From contig NC_003284.9 of assembly GCF_000002985.6 (NCBI RefSeq), positions 1,798,001 through 1,862,000 of the forward strand: DNA of 64,000 nt, read 5' to 3'. This DNA is from Caenorhabditis elegans (taxonomy: Eukaryota > Nematoda > Chromadorea > Rhabditida > Rhabditidae). The notes beneath the pieces are model-generated. The model had not been told where the DNA came from, made no database searches, and was given only the letters and a program-made list of their open reading frames with translations. A program made the position numbers and the translations under genes. Of the stretch, positions 1-10,842 are shown piece after piece (the stretch's first letter is position 1; each line of letters starts with the position of its first letter).

Positions 1-900
1 AATGCACTATTTCCTTCTCTTGATGCTTCATAACTTCTTATATTTCTCGTTTACATTACCAAGTATTGGTTTTCCATAGCCTCCCACACAAAAAATGATT
101 TAGGTTCGCAAGTATCGAACTTGCTATTTTTAATGTAATTTTGGACGGGTGGATTATTTTTGTGATTTTCTGTATTTCTTTCTTGAATTATCAAAATAAT
201 TTATTGGAGCAATACAAAAACCGCAACAAAATCAGTATTTCGTGGAATTATCTGAAAATAGAAAAACATTGCACTAATTTGAGCCAAATTACTTTGAAAA
301 ACCAGTGAAAATGGGCTGAATAGAAGGTGACAACTTTTCAAAAACATGACGAAATAGGAGAAAATGTGGGAGGAGCCTTTACGCAATCCTGGAACGGTTT
401 TCCTATTCTGGCGGGAAATGTGATATTTTGAACTTGGTATTGTTTATAATAGTTCTTAAAAGGATTTTGATAAACAAAGACGCAGAAATCAAAAACCAAA
501 ATTTAGGTCATTTTATATTTCTAATCTTGAAGATAAAAATGAGAACTCAAAAATCAAGTCACCTAGTATCATATGGTCTTGTCGCATATGTCTGGTGCTC
601 TCTTTCTCCCAGACGTTCATCTTAAAGCCAGAGCTGAGCAAGAGTTGCAGTAGCATTTTCTCTGTGTCTCCCCAAACATTCACACTCTCTCGTGACCCTG
701 CTCAAGGAAGGTGGCGGGCTCTTCAGCTGCGATGAGCAGTATCATCATCTTGCGGAGTTGCACAACAGGAAGTCACATCATCATTGAGTCTCTTCAGAGA
801 CATGAGAACAGACGGAGCAATTTAGAGGAAACCGGATGTCTCTATAAAACAACATATTCCGAAATTTGCAAAGAAACTGTAACTCACGATAATTTTTCTT
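1..900. other. Gene-free left edge with one half of a dispersed duplication
   Basis: I see no convincing exon here. About 240-640 resembles 2400-2790, sharing the stretch around the words aacatgac, ggag, and ggcgggaa, so this is one copy of a diverged repeat. The remainder is ordinary AT-rich spacer. Confidence 0.5.
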
Positions 901-905
901 AAAAA

Positions 906-1390
906 TCAATCCTGCTGTAGTTTTGTGACTCTTTTGACAAGTCGGAACGTGGCAAGGTTTGTAACAAGTATAGTGCTTTTACTAACCTCAACTACATTCC
1001 AGCTTGTCATTAGAGTATCTGAAGTATTTAAACGATGGAATTCATTTTGAGAGTTAGTTGAAATAATAGAAAATGCATCTTCTTCCTGACAGACCATGAG
1101 AAAAGCGCCAGTAGCTACAAATAGTTGTGCTGGAATTTCACTCGTTCCAAATTTTGAAGGAGCTGCCGAAAATCAGTGAAGCACAATCGATTCCCACTAG
1201 AATATCATGATTCTGTTCCTTATAGAAAATGACGAGATTGAGGATAATGATGACAATTATGGTAACGATTCTGGAATTTACTTGGAGCATCGGCTGATCA
1301 TTATCATTGAAATGTTCAGTTCATACCAAAAAAGAGCAAGTGACATTGCTCCGATTAAGATCTTTCTGTGAATTTTTAATTTGGGTACGT
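906..1390 (-). pseudogene. Possible membrane-receptor-like relic
   Basis: Two stretches on the minus strand read like coding sequence but do not join cleanly. One, about 1166 to 906, gives an open stretch ending VTNLATFRLVKRVTKLQQD and a TAA/TGA-type stop. The other, about 1390 to 1150, is hydrophobic (IVTIIVIIILNLVIFYK after an ATTCCAG acceptor; KIHRKILIGAMSLALFWYE upstream). The hydrophobic pieces followed by a basic tail resemble fragments of a nematode chemoreceptor-type membrane protein. I do not recognise the family, I found no start exon, and the pieces overlap in different frames. That suggests decay or chance. A comparison with the chemoreceptor families would decide. Confidence 0.25.
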
Positions 1391-1399
1391 CAGTCATTG

Positions 1400-3420
1400 C
1401 CATTATTTTTATAAGTCAACTCCGTAGTCTCTTCAATTTTGAAGTAATTCACGAGGTTCTACAGATTCCAGACTGTGTAAGTTGAGCCACTTGTGCTCAA
1501 GTCTATTTTTTTTGTACCTAAATCCAATCCAAGACTTCAATTTTTCTGAACAAGAGAATATGCTTTCTACTTAGTCTGAGAGAAATTTAAAAACTCACGC
1601 TAATTTTATTGAGGCGACTCAAGCACACCGAGTTAGTCAAACCACATTTGATGTAGCAGCTTTCTTCCCAGATTGGCAATGTATTTTGGTCGGAGCTACC
1701 AAATGGAAACGAATGCTACAGTCCATTCTGATAGATCTTTCCTTCCTAGCGCCAGGCTGTATCATTTTGGTTTGGTGTACGTAGATCTACAAGAATTCCA
1801 GGAATTCAGACGCAGACTTCTCAACTGACTTCGCTTTTTATAAGTGACGTCCTGACGTCACATATTTTGAGGAAAAGACTTCTGCATTTTTTGTAGATCA
1901 AGCCGTATTGTGACAGCCTGACACCACGTGAAGTCTCCGTATCTGGAAAAAACGTGTCGGTTCATCTTTTTAACTTTCTAATCTGTACGTCCCATGCGAG
2001 TTTCTTGTACCGAATCCAAAAGAAGAGTCAATGTGTGCTGAAAACGATAGAAACTCGAAAACTTATTTTAAAATCATTGGGGACTACTTTCACTTTTGTC
2101 AGTTATTGAATGTGATGCATTTGATCCGATTGCTTGTACTTTTTTCCAAGTTTCTTGTTCTTTCTTCATCACACTTTCTTTGATAGCGGTAGGCCTATTT
2201 CAAACTGTGCTCGGTGTGAAAAATCCGTGGAAAATCTAAAAAAATTCATTTAAAAACTATTAATCACATTTACAAAAATTTTTGTACAAGACCACTCCCA
2301 ATTTTCAAAGCTAAAAATACTCACAAGTTTTTTTCCTGTTCGTTTTTAGCCTAAATTCAAATTTTCACATCCGAAAACAAGCGTTGAGTTCAGCTCTTTC
2401 CATTGGCAACAATCTGAAAAAAAATTTAACTACATTCTAAACAAAAGCTCAAAAAATCATAACAAATGAGCAAGTTACACGTGCTCGAACCTTTTCGAAA
2501 ACATGACAAAATAAGCACATATGGGGGCGGAGTCACTGCGCAACTCTGGCACAGTTTTTCTATTCCGGCGGGAAAAATGGTAATTCAAATATAGCTAGGA
2601 GAGAATTCTTCAACTTTCAAAAGTTTTTTTGGTAACAAAAGCACAGAAATCTATACTCAAGACGGTCACTATCGATGTTTCTATCTGTTACTGTGCATCT
2701 GTTAGCCGGAGCAGAGGATGAGATCATAAATGTCTGAGTCTCTTTAGTAACACACACTGTCTAAAAGTGTTGGATATGTTCATCAATATTGCTCCTCACA
2801 CGTGTATTGCTGACACGAACTTTTTCGCAATACAAAAAAACCGGACAAAAAGTAATGAAATAATTTAAAATAATATTGTAAATGATACCTGGGGTTGAAA
2901 AATACACGAGTGTTCGGGTTTAAAGAATACAGACAAAATTTAGACTTTTTTTTATAAATTTTCAGCTCAAACGGTATTGATTTTCAGATTCAATGGAAAC
3001 TTTCAGCATAGTGAGAAAAAGTTTTATAATTTCAGACAAATTTCAGATTTTTTAATATTTTCAAACAACTCAGCTTTTGAGGCTGGCGCCCGCGCCCAAA
3101 CATTCCCTCTCACTTTTCCCCTTCTACCACCGTGGCCGCGCATATGCTATTTGCGTACCATCTGCCACCCTCCGCGCACTGGCCATCTGCTACCCCTCTA
3201 GCGTGCACCATGGGAGGTGACCACAGTTCCTCTTGTGACCATCAAATTCCCCTTAAAACTACTGAGCAGTATTGATTGTTTTTACATCGTACTGTGCAGC
3301 CTCTCTCGCCCCTATCATAATTTCCGTCCAATTAGTACCAACTGCTTTTTTTTTTTCAAATGTGCCTTATTTTCCTGATCACATATTTTTTCCTGATCAC
3401 ATATACTTTGTTGTGTGCAT
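1400..3420. other. Gene-poor spacer with repeats
   Basis: The stretch holds a palindromic repeat copy at 1749-1930, the second half of a diverged duplication at 2400-2790, and a GC-richer patch at 3080-3230 that could be promoter sequence for the gene starting near 3.4 kb. I see no exon I can support. Confidence 0.5.
1749..1930. repeat. CACGTGGTGTCAG palindromic repeat, copy 1
   Basis: The right end reads CTGACACCACGTG. The left end is a degenerate inverted version (gcgccaggctg). Inside are GTAGATC words in both orientations and a central TGACGTCA. The same layout recurs near 11.1, 26.1, 34.4, 35.1 and 61.1 kb. Confidence 0.65.
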
Positions 3421-3424
3421 TTAT

Positions 3425-6400
3425 ATGAACATTAATACATCAATTAACATCTGCAATGAAATATTTGAAACTGCTGTCTTACGTTTGCCTGTACAGGTTC
3501 TGGGTGAGAAATTAACTTTTTAAATTAGTTTTTCCTTCATTTTTCAGAGAAAACCGTTCAAAGTTCGTGATTTGCCGTTCATTCCAATGAAAAACATTAT
3601 TAGCCAATTGGATATTGATTCAATGTTAGTTTGAAAAAAATAATGGCCAGTTGTGAAATATTTGAAGTTAATTTAAACTCGGTTTTGAAAACCAAAACAT
3701 TTTTGTCAAAATTACATTTCCTAAAATCACTGAAAACATGTTGGCGGGAAATTCAGATTTTCGGAGAAAATAGTCTTGGCAGAAAATTCTAACATTTTGA
3801 GCATACATTTTAGCGGGAATTCAATTTTTTTGATAAACTATTTGGCGGTAAATTCAATCTCCCTGGATAAACGGATAGAAAACACACAGAAAAGTGTTTT
3901 TGAAGACCATAACATTTTTGAAATACTAGAGTAACTTGGAGAAATATTTCCAAATGTCTGAAAAATAGAAAAAGATATTGGAATTTCCAGAAACAACTTC
4001 GGAAAGGCCAGGAAAACTTCCTAAAATAGTTAATTCCTTTTAAAAAGTTTCACAATTTTCTGGATGTTTTTTGAAAGGTTGTAGAAACTGATAACAGTTA
4101 TGATTTTCTCGTTTTTTTAAAAATAATGTTTTACAGAGTGCAGCTTTTGAAGACATCAAATCGAATGAACATGAAATTAAGTAATTTTAGAAGAAAAATT
4201 CATAAATTGATAATAAGTCATCATGGAGCATACGACCAAAATGCAGACACCATTGAAAATTCTCGTATGCATCAACATATTGTAGTCTTAGAAACAAAGA
4301 GTGATGTTATGTGTGCTTATAATTACGCCTTACATAAGAGCAAAACCTTTAATTATTGTTTATCACAAAACAGCATAAATTTCTGGATTGAATATTTTTG
4401 GTGAGATTTTCAGGATTGTTCTGTTCTCAATTTTGTTTTGAAGTTGCAAATAAGAATAACTCATTTTTCGTTAGCATTCCGCAGATTGATGTTTTCAGCG
4501 CCGACAAAAAAACACGACTTCCAAAGTTTGAATTCAAAAACTCGAACAATCTTTTGGAACTGTTGAATATGTTTTATAATATGTTTTTGATAGACCAAGT
4601 GGCTTTGACAATTGATGGAAATCAACTAAAAGGAGAATACAAATTGATTTTGAATCACCCATTGCTTCAAAAATGTCATGACATTGAAATAGTTGGGAAG
4701 AAGTTTTGGGTCTTGGAACGAGACATGAAATATAAATTAAATACGATAAATGTTACCTCTGGATTGCAAATTCAATGTCGGACGGATTTTGACTGTATAC
4801 TTGTGAGTTCGTAGGTTTTTGTTAGAAAAAATAACATTAATGTATATATATATATATATATATATCTATATATAATCTCGTTTCGCCTCGCTCTCGGAGA
4901 AATAGTTTTCCCTGATCAAGCTGCGCTCTAAACAGTAGGCACGAATTTCATAGTATCATAGGTTTATTGGTTGGGTTTTAGAGTGGTAGAGGACGTGAAA
5001 AAAAAGGGAAGTTTGGGGCAAGGCGCTCAGACTTTCACAAAAAATTTTTGAAATTTTTTATTTACTGACAAAAAGTGTCAATTACTCATAGTCAGTTTTT
5101 GCCACTCATAATTTTGAAAACCGAAAAAAAATTTTTTTTTTGCCTACATTTTTATACTTTAATTTAATTTAATTTATTTGTATTAAAACATTGTGGGGTT
5201 CGAAACATGCGACATTACTTTGGATATCCTCAAAAGCCCATGTTTTTCAAAATTTTGGCAATTTGCCAAAACATTGACCGGAAATTATGAGTAATCAAAA
5301 ATTGTTTGGAAAGTTTTATTAGGATATTCAGTCGTTTTGGATCATTATAAGTGTATTTAGGCAAAATCCCTACTGGTGCTACTCCACCTTTAACAGGGTT
5401 GTCAGTTTCGAACTCAAAAGTAATGATCCAAAAATTGACTTGCACTCAAAATGACAAATTGAAAAATAAATTTACATGCAATACTAAAACTTCGAAATTT
5501 ATTATAGTTAAAAAAGGTAAAAAACCGGAAATTTCGGTAATTTTAGCAGTTGTTCAAACTGCCGATATCTAGAAACACAAAACGAAAAAATTTAAAATAG
5601 TTTACAATTGGTTCCATCATTTTCGTATTAAAAAACTGCGGATCTGAGAGTCAGGTACACTGCCTGATGGTGCTCTCATTGGGCTATAATTTAAGCTACG
5701 TCCTAGCCGGGGACTGTGACCGATAATCCAGTCGTAGATTGCTCCACTTCCCAATAGAGGCTGAGTGAGCCTAGGGGGCAAGGCCGGCCTTAAACTTGCG
5801 ACCTCCGAGCTGCTACTACTCCCCACTGAGTTATCCTGTCCTCTTTTTGTACTCTTACAGTGCATTCTAAAATAAGCAAAATTTGCATCCAATCCACAGT
5901 TTTTTGTAATCAAACATTCTGAAAACTATTGTCAAATCAAAGATCATGCTCAATAATATACATTCCAGAAAGATTGGTAAGCAGCAAAAAAAGGTATAAA
6001 TTTTGACCCGGGACATATTTTCCGCTTTAATAATACAACTTTTCTAAACTACTCCATTTGAATATTATAGAAAATACGATCGCACAAAAATAAACAACGA
6101 CGCAACGACACTCCGATGTTTCTAAGCCCCGCCCACAATTTTGTTTGCACTGAAATGTGTCGGCCGCAGTGCGTTGCGTCGTTGTTTATTTCTGTGCGAT
6201 CGTATTTTTTCTATCTTAATACGTCATTCCAGTTATCGAAAATTCTTCACGTCGACATTTTGAACGCAGAACTGATCACAGTAGAAGAGCTAATTGACAT
6301 GGAGTGTGAAGTCATAAAGTTATGGAAACACGAATTTACCCCATTTCAAATTAATGAATTTTTTCATTGTTGGATGATGGGCGCAATGCCTAAAGTAAGA

Positions 6401-7087
6401 AGATTTCGATTGAATATGGGTTGCAATCATATCCTTTATGATGATATATTACGTAATATTCCCGCCTTGCCGTGGGATAAAAGAAGGCGTGCCCAGTTTT
6501 TTTGGTTAGTTTACTTTTAGCGAACTCTAATATTTTTCCGCTTCTCAAAAAATGTGAAGTATTTTCCACTTTTGCCATTCATGTATTTTTTTTGCAAATA
6601 TTTAAAAAAGTTTTCCTACGATTTTTATACTCTGATTATATTGTATCATTCAAAAAGTTAAGAGTAAAGAAATTTTCAAAAGTTCTGAGAGGCAATATTT
6701 GTAAGTTTTCAGTAGTTTCTAGAACATTTCAGTATTTCAGTTAATTTATAAAGGGATTAAGACATTTCCAAGTATTGAGAAAACTTCAATAAGAAAATTA
6801 TAAAACATACGCATTTTTTAGAATTTCTGGAAAATTCTGGAAATTTTCAGATCAACGAAAATTCATAAAAATCTGAACCGGGATAAATGACGGGGTCTCA
6901 AAATCTCACAGAAAACATTGATATTTTTAGCGATCGAATTGAACTAGTTGATTGTGAACATGGACTCGATATAGAACGAGATGATCGGCTACTTGCAACT
7001 GTAATTAAACGCTTTGAAGCTGTCGATTTTGTTGTTTGGCATGATCGATTTCCAACCGATTCTTGGCAAGAAACGCGCTTCATATGA
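3425..7087 (+). CDS. F-box protein with FBA_2-type C-terminal domain (F-box B family), possibly broken
   Basis: Members of this expanded worm family are thought to be substrate adaptors of SCF ubiquitin ligases. Exons: 3548-3624 and 4137 onward encode an F-box (PFKVRDLPFIPMKNIISQLD, then IVQLLKTSNRM). A block to 4802 follows, then 6233-6504 and 6931-7087. Exon 6233 carries the FBA_2 signature (FTPFQINEFFHCWMMGAMPK) and the last exon the usual tail (HGLDIERDDRLLATVIKRF), ending in TGA. The phases of the last three joins agree. A first exon at 3425-3496 would fit in phase but is a guess. Between about 4392 and 4413 the frame changes by one base, and the only visible splice pair would give a 13-nt intron. 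The gene may therefore be a pseudogene or use an intron I cannot place. The domain family is clear; intactness is not. Confidence 0.7.
4842..4874. repeat. TA dinucleotide microsatellite
   Basis: About sixteen TA units run in a row, with one or two interruptions at the right end. Confidence 0.9.
5625..5848 (-). repeat. tRNA-derived SINE-like element
   Basis: On the minus strand a box A-like word (GATAACTCAGTGG, rc of about 5823-5835) is followed by a box B-like word (GGTCGCAAGTTTAAGGCC, rc of 5786-5803) at tRNA-like spacing. Then comes about 150 bases of unrelated body ending in CAG followed by a T run. This is the layout of a Pol III SINE. I do not recognise the family. Confidence 0.45.
6069..6212. 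repeat. Inverted repeat (about 36-bp arms) within an intron
   Basis: The arms at about 6069-6106 and 6173-6212 are near-perfect complements built on AATACGATCGCACA and its complement. The loop of about 66 bases contains GTGTCGGCCGC, a word shared with repeats at 27.6, 30.9 and 60.4 kb. This is MITE-like; I see no clear target duplication. Confidence 0.75.
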
Positions 7088-7174
7088 GGTTTAAAATTTC
7101 AATATAATTTATTTGTTAAAGGTGAAAGGGAGTCATAATATGTTTTCAATTGCAGAAAGTATACCATCAGTATG

Positions 7175-8481
7175 CAGTGCTGGCCAAAAGTGCATCACCT
7201 TGTGCTTTTTTGGTAATTTAGCAACTTTTCACAACAAATGTAACTCAAAAAATTTCAGCTTGGGACCGAGTTAAGCAAATTCCAAAAACTGATTCTTGTA
7301 GCCAAAGATCTATTCTTACATTTTCATTTTGTTTTGTTCTTCTCAGGATTAAAAATATTCCCTAGTCAGAAACTAGAAATGGTTTTAAAAAAAAGTTCAA
7401 CAAATATTGCGCATAGTTTGCTCATATTTAATTTTGCTTTGACATGTTAACATTTTTTCAAGAGCCATGGCAGTTGATAAAGCGGCCGCCACCTCGTAAG
7501 CCCATTTTGTTGATGGTTACTATCATAAAATGACTGTAACAGCAGATTTTGAAGTTTAGGTTGAGAAAAGTTATTCAAATTTCATAAATTTTTCAAAGTT
7601 TATTGTTTCAGTTTTTCCGAAAGCAGTCACGAAAAAAGTTAAGGTTCAAACTGGAGTCTCAGAAGACACTGTTTAGCTCCTACGTTTAAAAATTGTGTAA
7701 TTTAGTTTGAAAATCGTTTTTTGAGCATATTTTGTAAGGTACTGTTGACTCACACTTAAATAGCAAACACTTTTTGCTCACTTATTAAAAAACTTTTTTT
7801 GCCGGTTCTTTTGTTCTTTTTACATTTTTATTTACAGTTTAAATAGTTTAGTCATATTTTACGTTAGCCACGCTGGCAAAAAAAAACCAGGCTCAGTTTC
7901 TCGGAAAATAGCGTTTGAGCTTTAATTGAAATTAGTTTTTCGAAAAAATAGAGTTCAAATTTTAACACTGGCTTAGTGTCTTAAAAATAGAGTTTGAGCT
8001 TTCAATTATGCTTACTTTCTTGAAAAATGCATTAAAAAACTAATCTGCCAAGCGACGTGAAAAAACCTTTCACGTGGTTTTTTCGAATAAAACAGTCAAA
8101 TTCAAAACACACTTTACTTTCGTGCCAGAATTAATTGGAGACAGAATTAATTTTGGGACTACGCTAGAAAAACGTTAATTATTGGAAACTACAAAATTTA
8201 TCTGTAAATCAATTTACATGCACTGACAATTCCATTGAACATCTGGTTTTTAGTTAGAGCCAATTTAGTAACCATCTTTAAAATAGTCTTTTGAGGTGTC
8301 GGGCGCATTTTCAATTTGCTACGGCCGTTGGAAACATTTTGAACATAAAAAAGTCCTAACCAAAAGAACAATTCGGTCGGAGTATTTTTCGAGAGAATTT
8401 CTAGTTTCTGAGTTCTACTCGTTTAAAGAATTCATAAAATTACCGAAAAACTAAAATAGGATACATTTTTGGCCAGCACTG
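7175..8481. mobile_element. Tc1-like inverted-repeat element (non-autonomous relic)
   Basis: The left end starts CAGTGCTGGCCAAAAGTG and the right end finishes with the inverted CATTTTTGGCCAGCACTG followed by TA. These match the Tc1 terminal repeat as I know it (CAGTGCTGGCCAAAAA). Weaker inverted similarity extends about 100 bases inward. The element is about 1.31 kb, shorter than Tc1, and I can read no transposase frame in it. The TA expected on the left flank is altered. Confidence 0.7.
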
Positions 8482-8832
8482 TAACTGAAAGTAAATTTTT
8501 TTTAATGATTGTTCAATTTTGCAAAAATCAAAGAAACGGCTGATTGCGTCAAAATTAAAAAATGTTATATTCCCTTAATATGGTATTTTTTTCTGTCGTT
8601 TAATCATATTTTCTCAAAACTCTACTTCACCTTTAAATTCTAAAACACAAAGGTTTTTTTAACTTTAGTGTTTTTTTAGTGTTTTATCCGCTTTACTATT
8701 CATTTCACTTGCAAAATAATGAAAAGCTTCTTGGCAGCTCGTGACAACTGAAAGAAAATTGATCTATTTATCAAATATAGATGTCAAAATATAAAGGTCA
8801 AAATATAGATGTCAATGAGTGAAATATAAAGT

Positions 8833-9767
8833 TTAGACGTTGCTCTTGACGGCACGAACAGTCTCGTCGATTGCCTTGGCAACGTATTCGACGTTTTTCA
8901 TGTTTAGTCCACTAATATTTATGCGTCCGTCGCTGAGGAGGAAGACTTTGTGGTTGCGAACGAGGTGATCGACTTGAGTAGCTGAAAAATAAATTTTTTA
9001 AAAGTCCTTTTTTACGAAAGTGTGGCAAAAGAAAACTCACAAGTGAGACCAGTGTAGCTAAACATTCCAGTTTGTCGAATGATATGATCCCAGCTTCCTG
9101 GAGTTTTGAGAGCACTCAAAACGTCAAACAAAGCAGTTCTCATTTGCTTGATGCGAGAAGATATCTGTTGAATAGACTGAATCCAAAATTCACGACGAGC
9201 TGAGGTGGAGAGGACCTTGTGTACAATTGTAGCTCCAAATGCTGTTGGATAAAACGCGTTAATGCGGATAGCAAGCGACATCTGAGATTTTATTCCAGGA
9301 ATGACGGCAGCGTTGTTTACGACAACTGTAAGATTTCCCAACCGCGGATCTAAAGAAGTTCATAACATTTTTTGAAATGTACTATTCAATACTTACTCGT
9401 AAAAAATAAGTTTTTAGCGAACGACTGAGCCACAAACAATTCTATTCCGTCACTAACAAAGTGTCGGATAGCCCAAGAATCGGCGGCCGGGTCTCCAGAT
9501 GCACATCCTTGGTAAGAAATGTCAAAAAAAGGGAAAAGGCGTTTTCTCTTGATGACCCGGGCGATCTGCTTCCACTGATTTTCGCTCAAATCCATTCCAG
9601 TCGGGTTGTAAGCACATGCAGGAAGAATGATGACCGATTTTGCAGGGGCGAATTCAAGATCGGAGAGGAGCTTTTCAATATCTACACACTTTTCCTCATA
9701 ATTCCAGAAAGTGTATTCGGCGACTGTCGTAAAGCCAGCTTTTTTACAGATGAGATGGTGGGATTCC
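8833..9767 (-). CDS. Aspartate aminotransferase, C-terminal two thirds (5' end not found)
   Basis: Aspartate aminotransferase is a PLP enzyme interconverting aspartate and oxaloacetate. Exons on the minus strand are 9767-9397, 9349-9041 and 8981-8833 (TAA), with matching phases. Visible hallmarks are ACAYNPTGMD, the cofactor region FPFFDISYQGCASGD, the Schiff-base lysine in AQSFAKN, RLGNLTVV, and the C-terminal arginine in DGRINISGLN. The piece codes for about 275 residues; the family has about 400. The first exon begins in the middle of a codon just after the PTWG region, so upstream exons are required. I could not find them in the 5 kb upstream, where other genes and repeats lie. Either the N-terminal third is lost (pseudogene or reduced protein) or remote exons were missed. 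C. elegans got-2.1 is a possible identity, from uncertain memory. Confidence 0.75.
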
Positions 9768-9769
9768 CT

Positions 9770-10840
9770 GAAAAGTTAAGTGTCTTTGTGTTCTCAAAGA
9801 AAATCTAATAATTTTGTGGATCAATTTTCAAAGTTTTCACAGAGTTTAGTATGTTACTTGAAGGTGGAGTAGCGCCAGTGGGGATTTTGTCTAAATGCAG
9901 CCACGCCTCGCGGTGTTTGCGGACTTGCCCACCGTAGTCGAGATGCCCTCAACATTTACAAGTCTAGTTTGTGATGGAAAATGTGTTGCCTTCCAGTGAG
10001 CTCACCGGAATGAGGGGGATTTGAGGGAAAAAATTATATTTTAATTTTAGAAAAATTATACATTGAATTATAAAATAGTGATGATTTATACATTCCAAAA
10101 TTAAAAATTGAGACGAAACATTCTTAATTTAAAAATTATTTACCTATTTATTTATTTGTTAGCCTCCCCAACTATTCTGTAAAAAACTCAGTTATTGTCA
10201 GCTTTGAGCTCTTAATAAATCAGTTTTAGTATGACATTTTGTCATTTTTACAATTTCTTCCTTGGCCATACACCTTCAAAATTAAAAAAAAAGATAAATG
10301 AAAAATATATCAAAATAGTGTTTAGACCAGGGCTGTGCGACAACCGAGATTTTCGGCAAGCGGCAATTGCCGAAGTTGCCGAGCGCTAAAATTTTCGACA
10401 ACCGGCAACTTTTGGTTGCCGAAAATTCGGCAACTTTTCGGCAACCGGCAACCTGGTTGCCGGCAACCGCACAGCCCTGGTTTAGACCATGAAAATCATT
10501 ATTCGAATCTACATTAAACGATGAAATTAATATTGAAATTGGTTTGAAGAGAAAAAGTAATTAGAAAATAGGATTACAAAGAAAAATCACAAATTTGTTA
10601 TGAATATTGATGCGTTACAAATAGATTGGGACTTGGAAAAAATCTGAAAATTAAGAAGAAAAATTGCACTAATAGGATTAGAACAGAAGTAGATCAAAAA
10701 CGAAAACAAAGTAAATTGTATACAATAAAAAAAATGACCAGTGAGATAATGATGTTGTAGTTTTCTGCTCTGAAAATGGAATACATTTTATTTTAAAAAT
10801 GAAAATAATGACCTACCTCCAAATCTTTCGAGCTCCGCCA
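9770..10840. other. Spacer upstream of the aminotransferase, repeat-rich
   Basis: It contains a copy of the agtagcgccagtgggga repeat near 9870 and the hAT-type MITE at 10328-10479. No exon encoding the missing aminotransferase N-terminus is visible on either strand. Confidence 0.55.
10320..10487. mobile_element. hAT-type MITE with 8-bp target duplication
   Basis: The element at 10328-10479 begins CAGGGCTGTGCG and ends with the exact inverse CGCACAGCCCTG. It is flanked on both sides by the 8-bp direct repeat GTTTAGAC (10320-10327 and 10480-10487). The inside is self-complementary, made of GGCAAC/GTTGCC words. CAGGG ends and 8-bp duplications are typical of hAT elements. Confidence 0.85.
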
Positions 10841-10842
10841 CT

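Larger units (their letters stand above)
4803..6232. other. 1.43-kb intron of the F-box gene, filled with repeats
   Basis: It holds a TA microsatellite at about 4842-4874, a stretch at 5040-5440 related to the dispersed repeat seen near 59.0-59.5 kb, a tRNA-like element at 5640-5845 and a long-stem inverted repeat at 6069-6212. The inverted repeat ends only about 20 bases before the next acceptor. Confidence 0.6.

Noticed and set aside
4401-4413. GTGAG...TTTTCAG as a real intron of the F-box gene
   Set aside because: Thirteen bases is far below the minimum length spliced in nematodes.
5617-5913. 98-codon minus-strand frame
   Set aside because: It coincides with the tRNA-like repeat; the peptide is a by-product of the GC-rich element.
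7480-7495. GCGGCCGCCACC as a cloning artefact (NotI site plus Kozak-like word)
   Set aside because: It lies inside the Tc1-like relic in ordinary genomic context, with no vector sequence around it.
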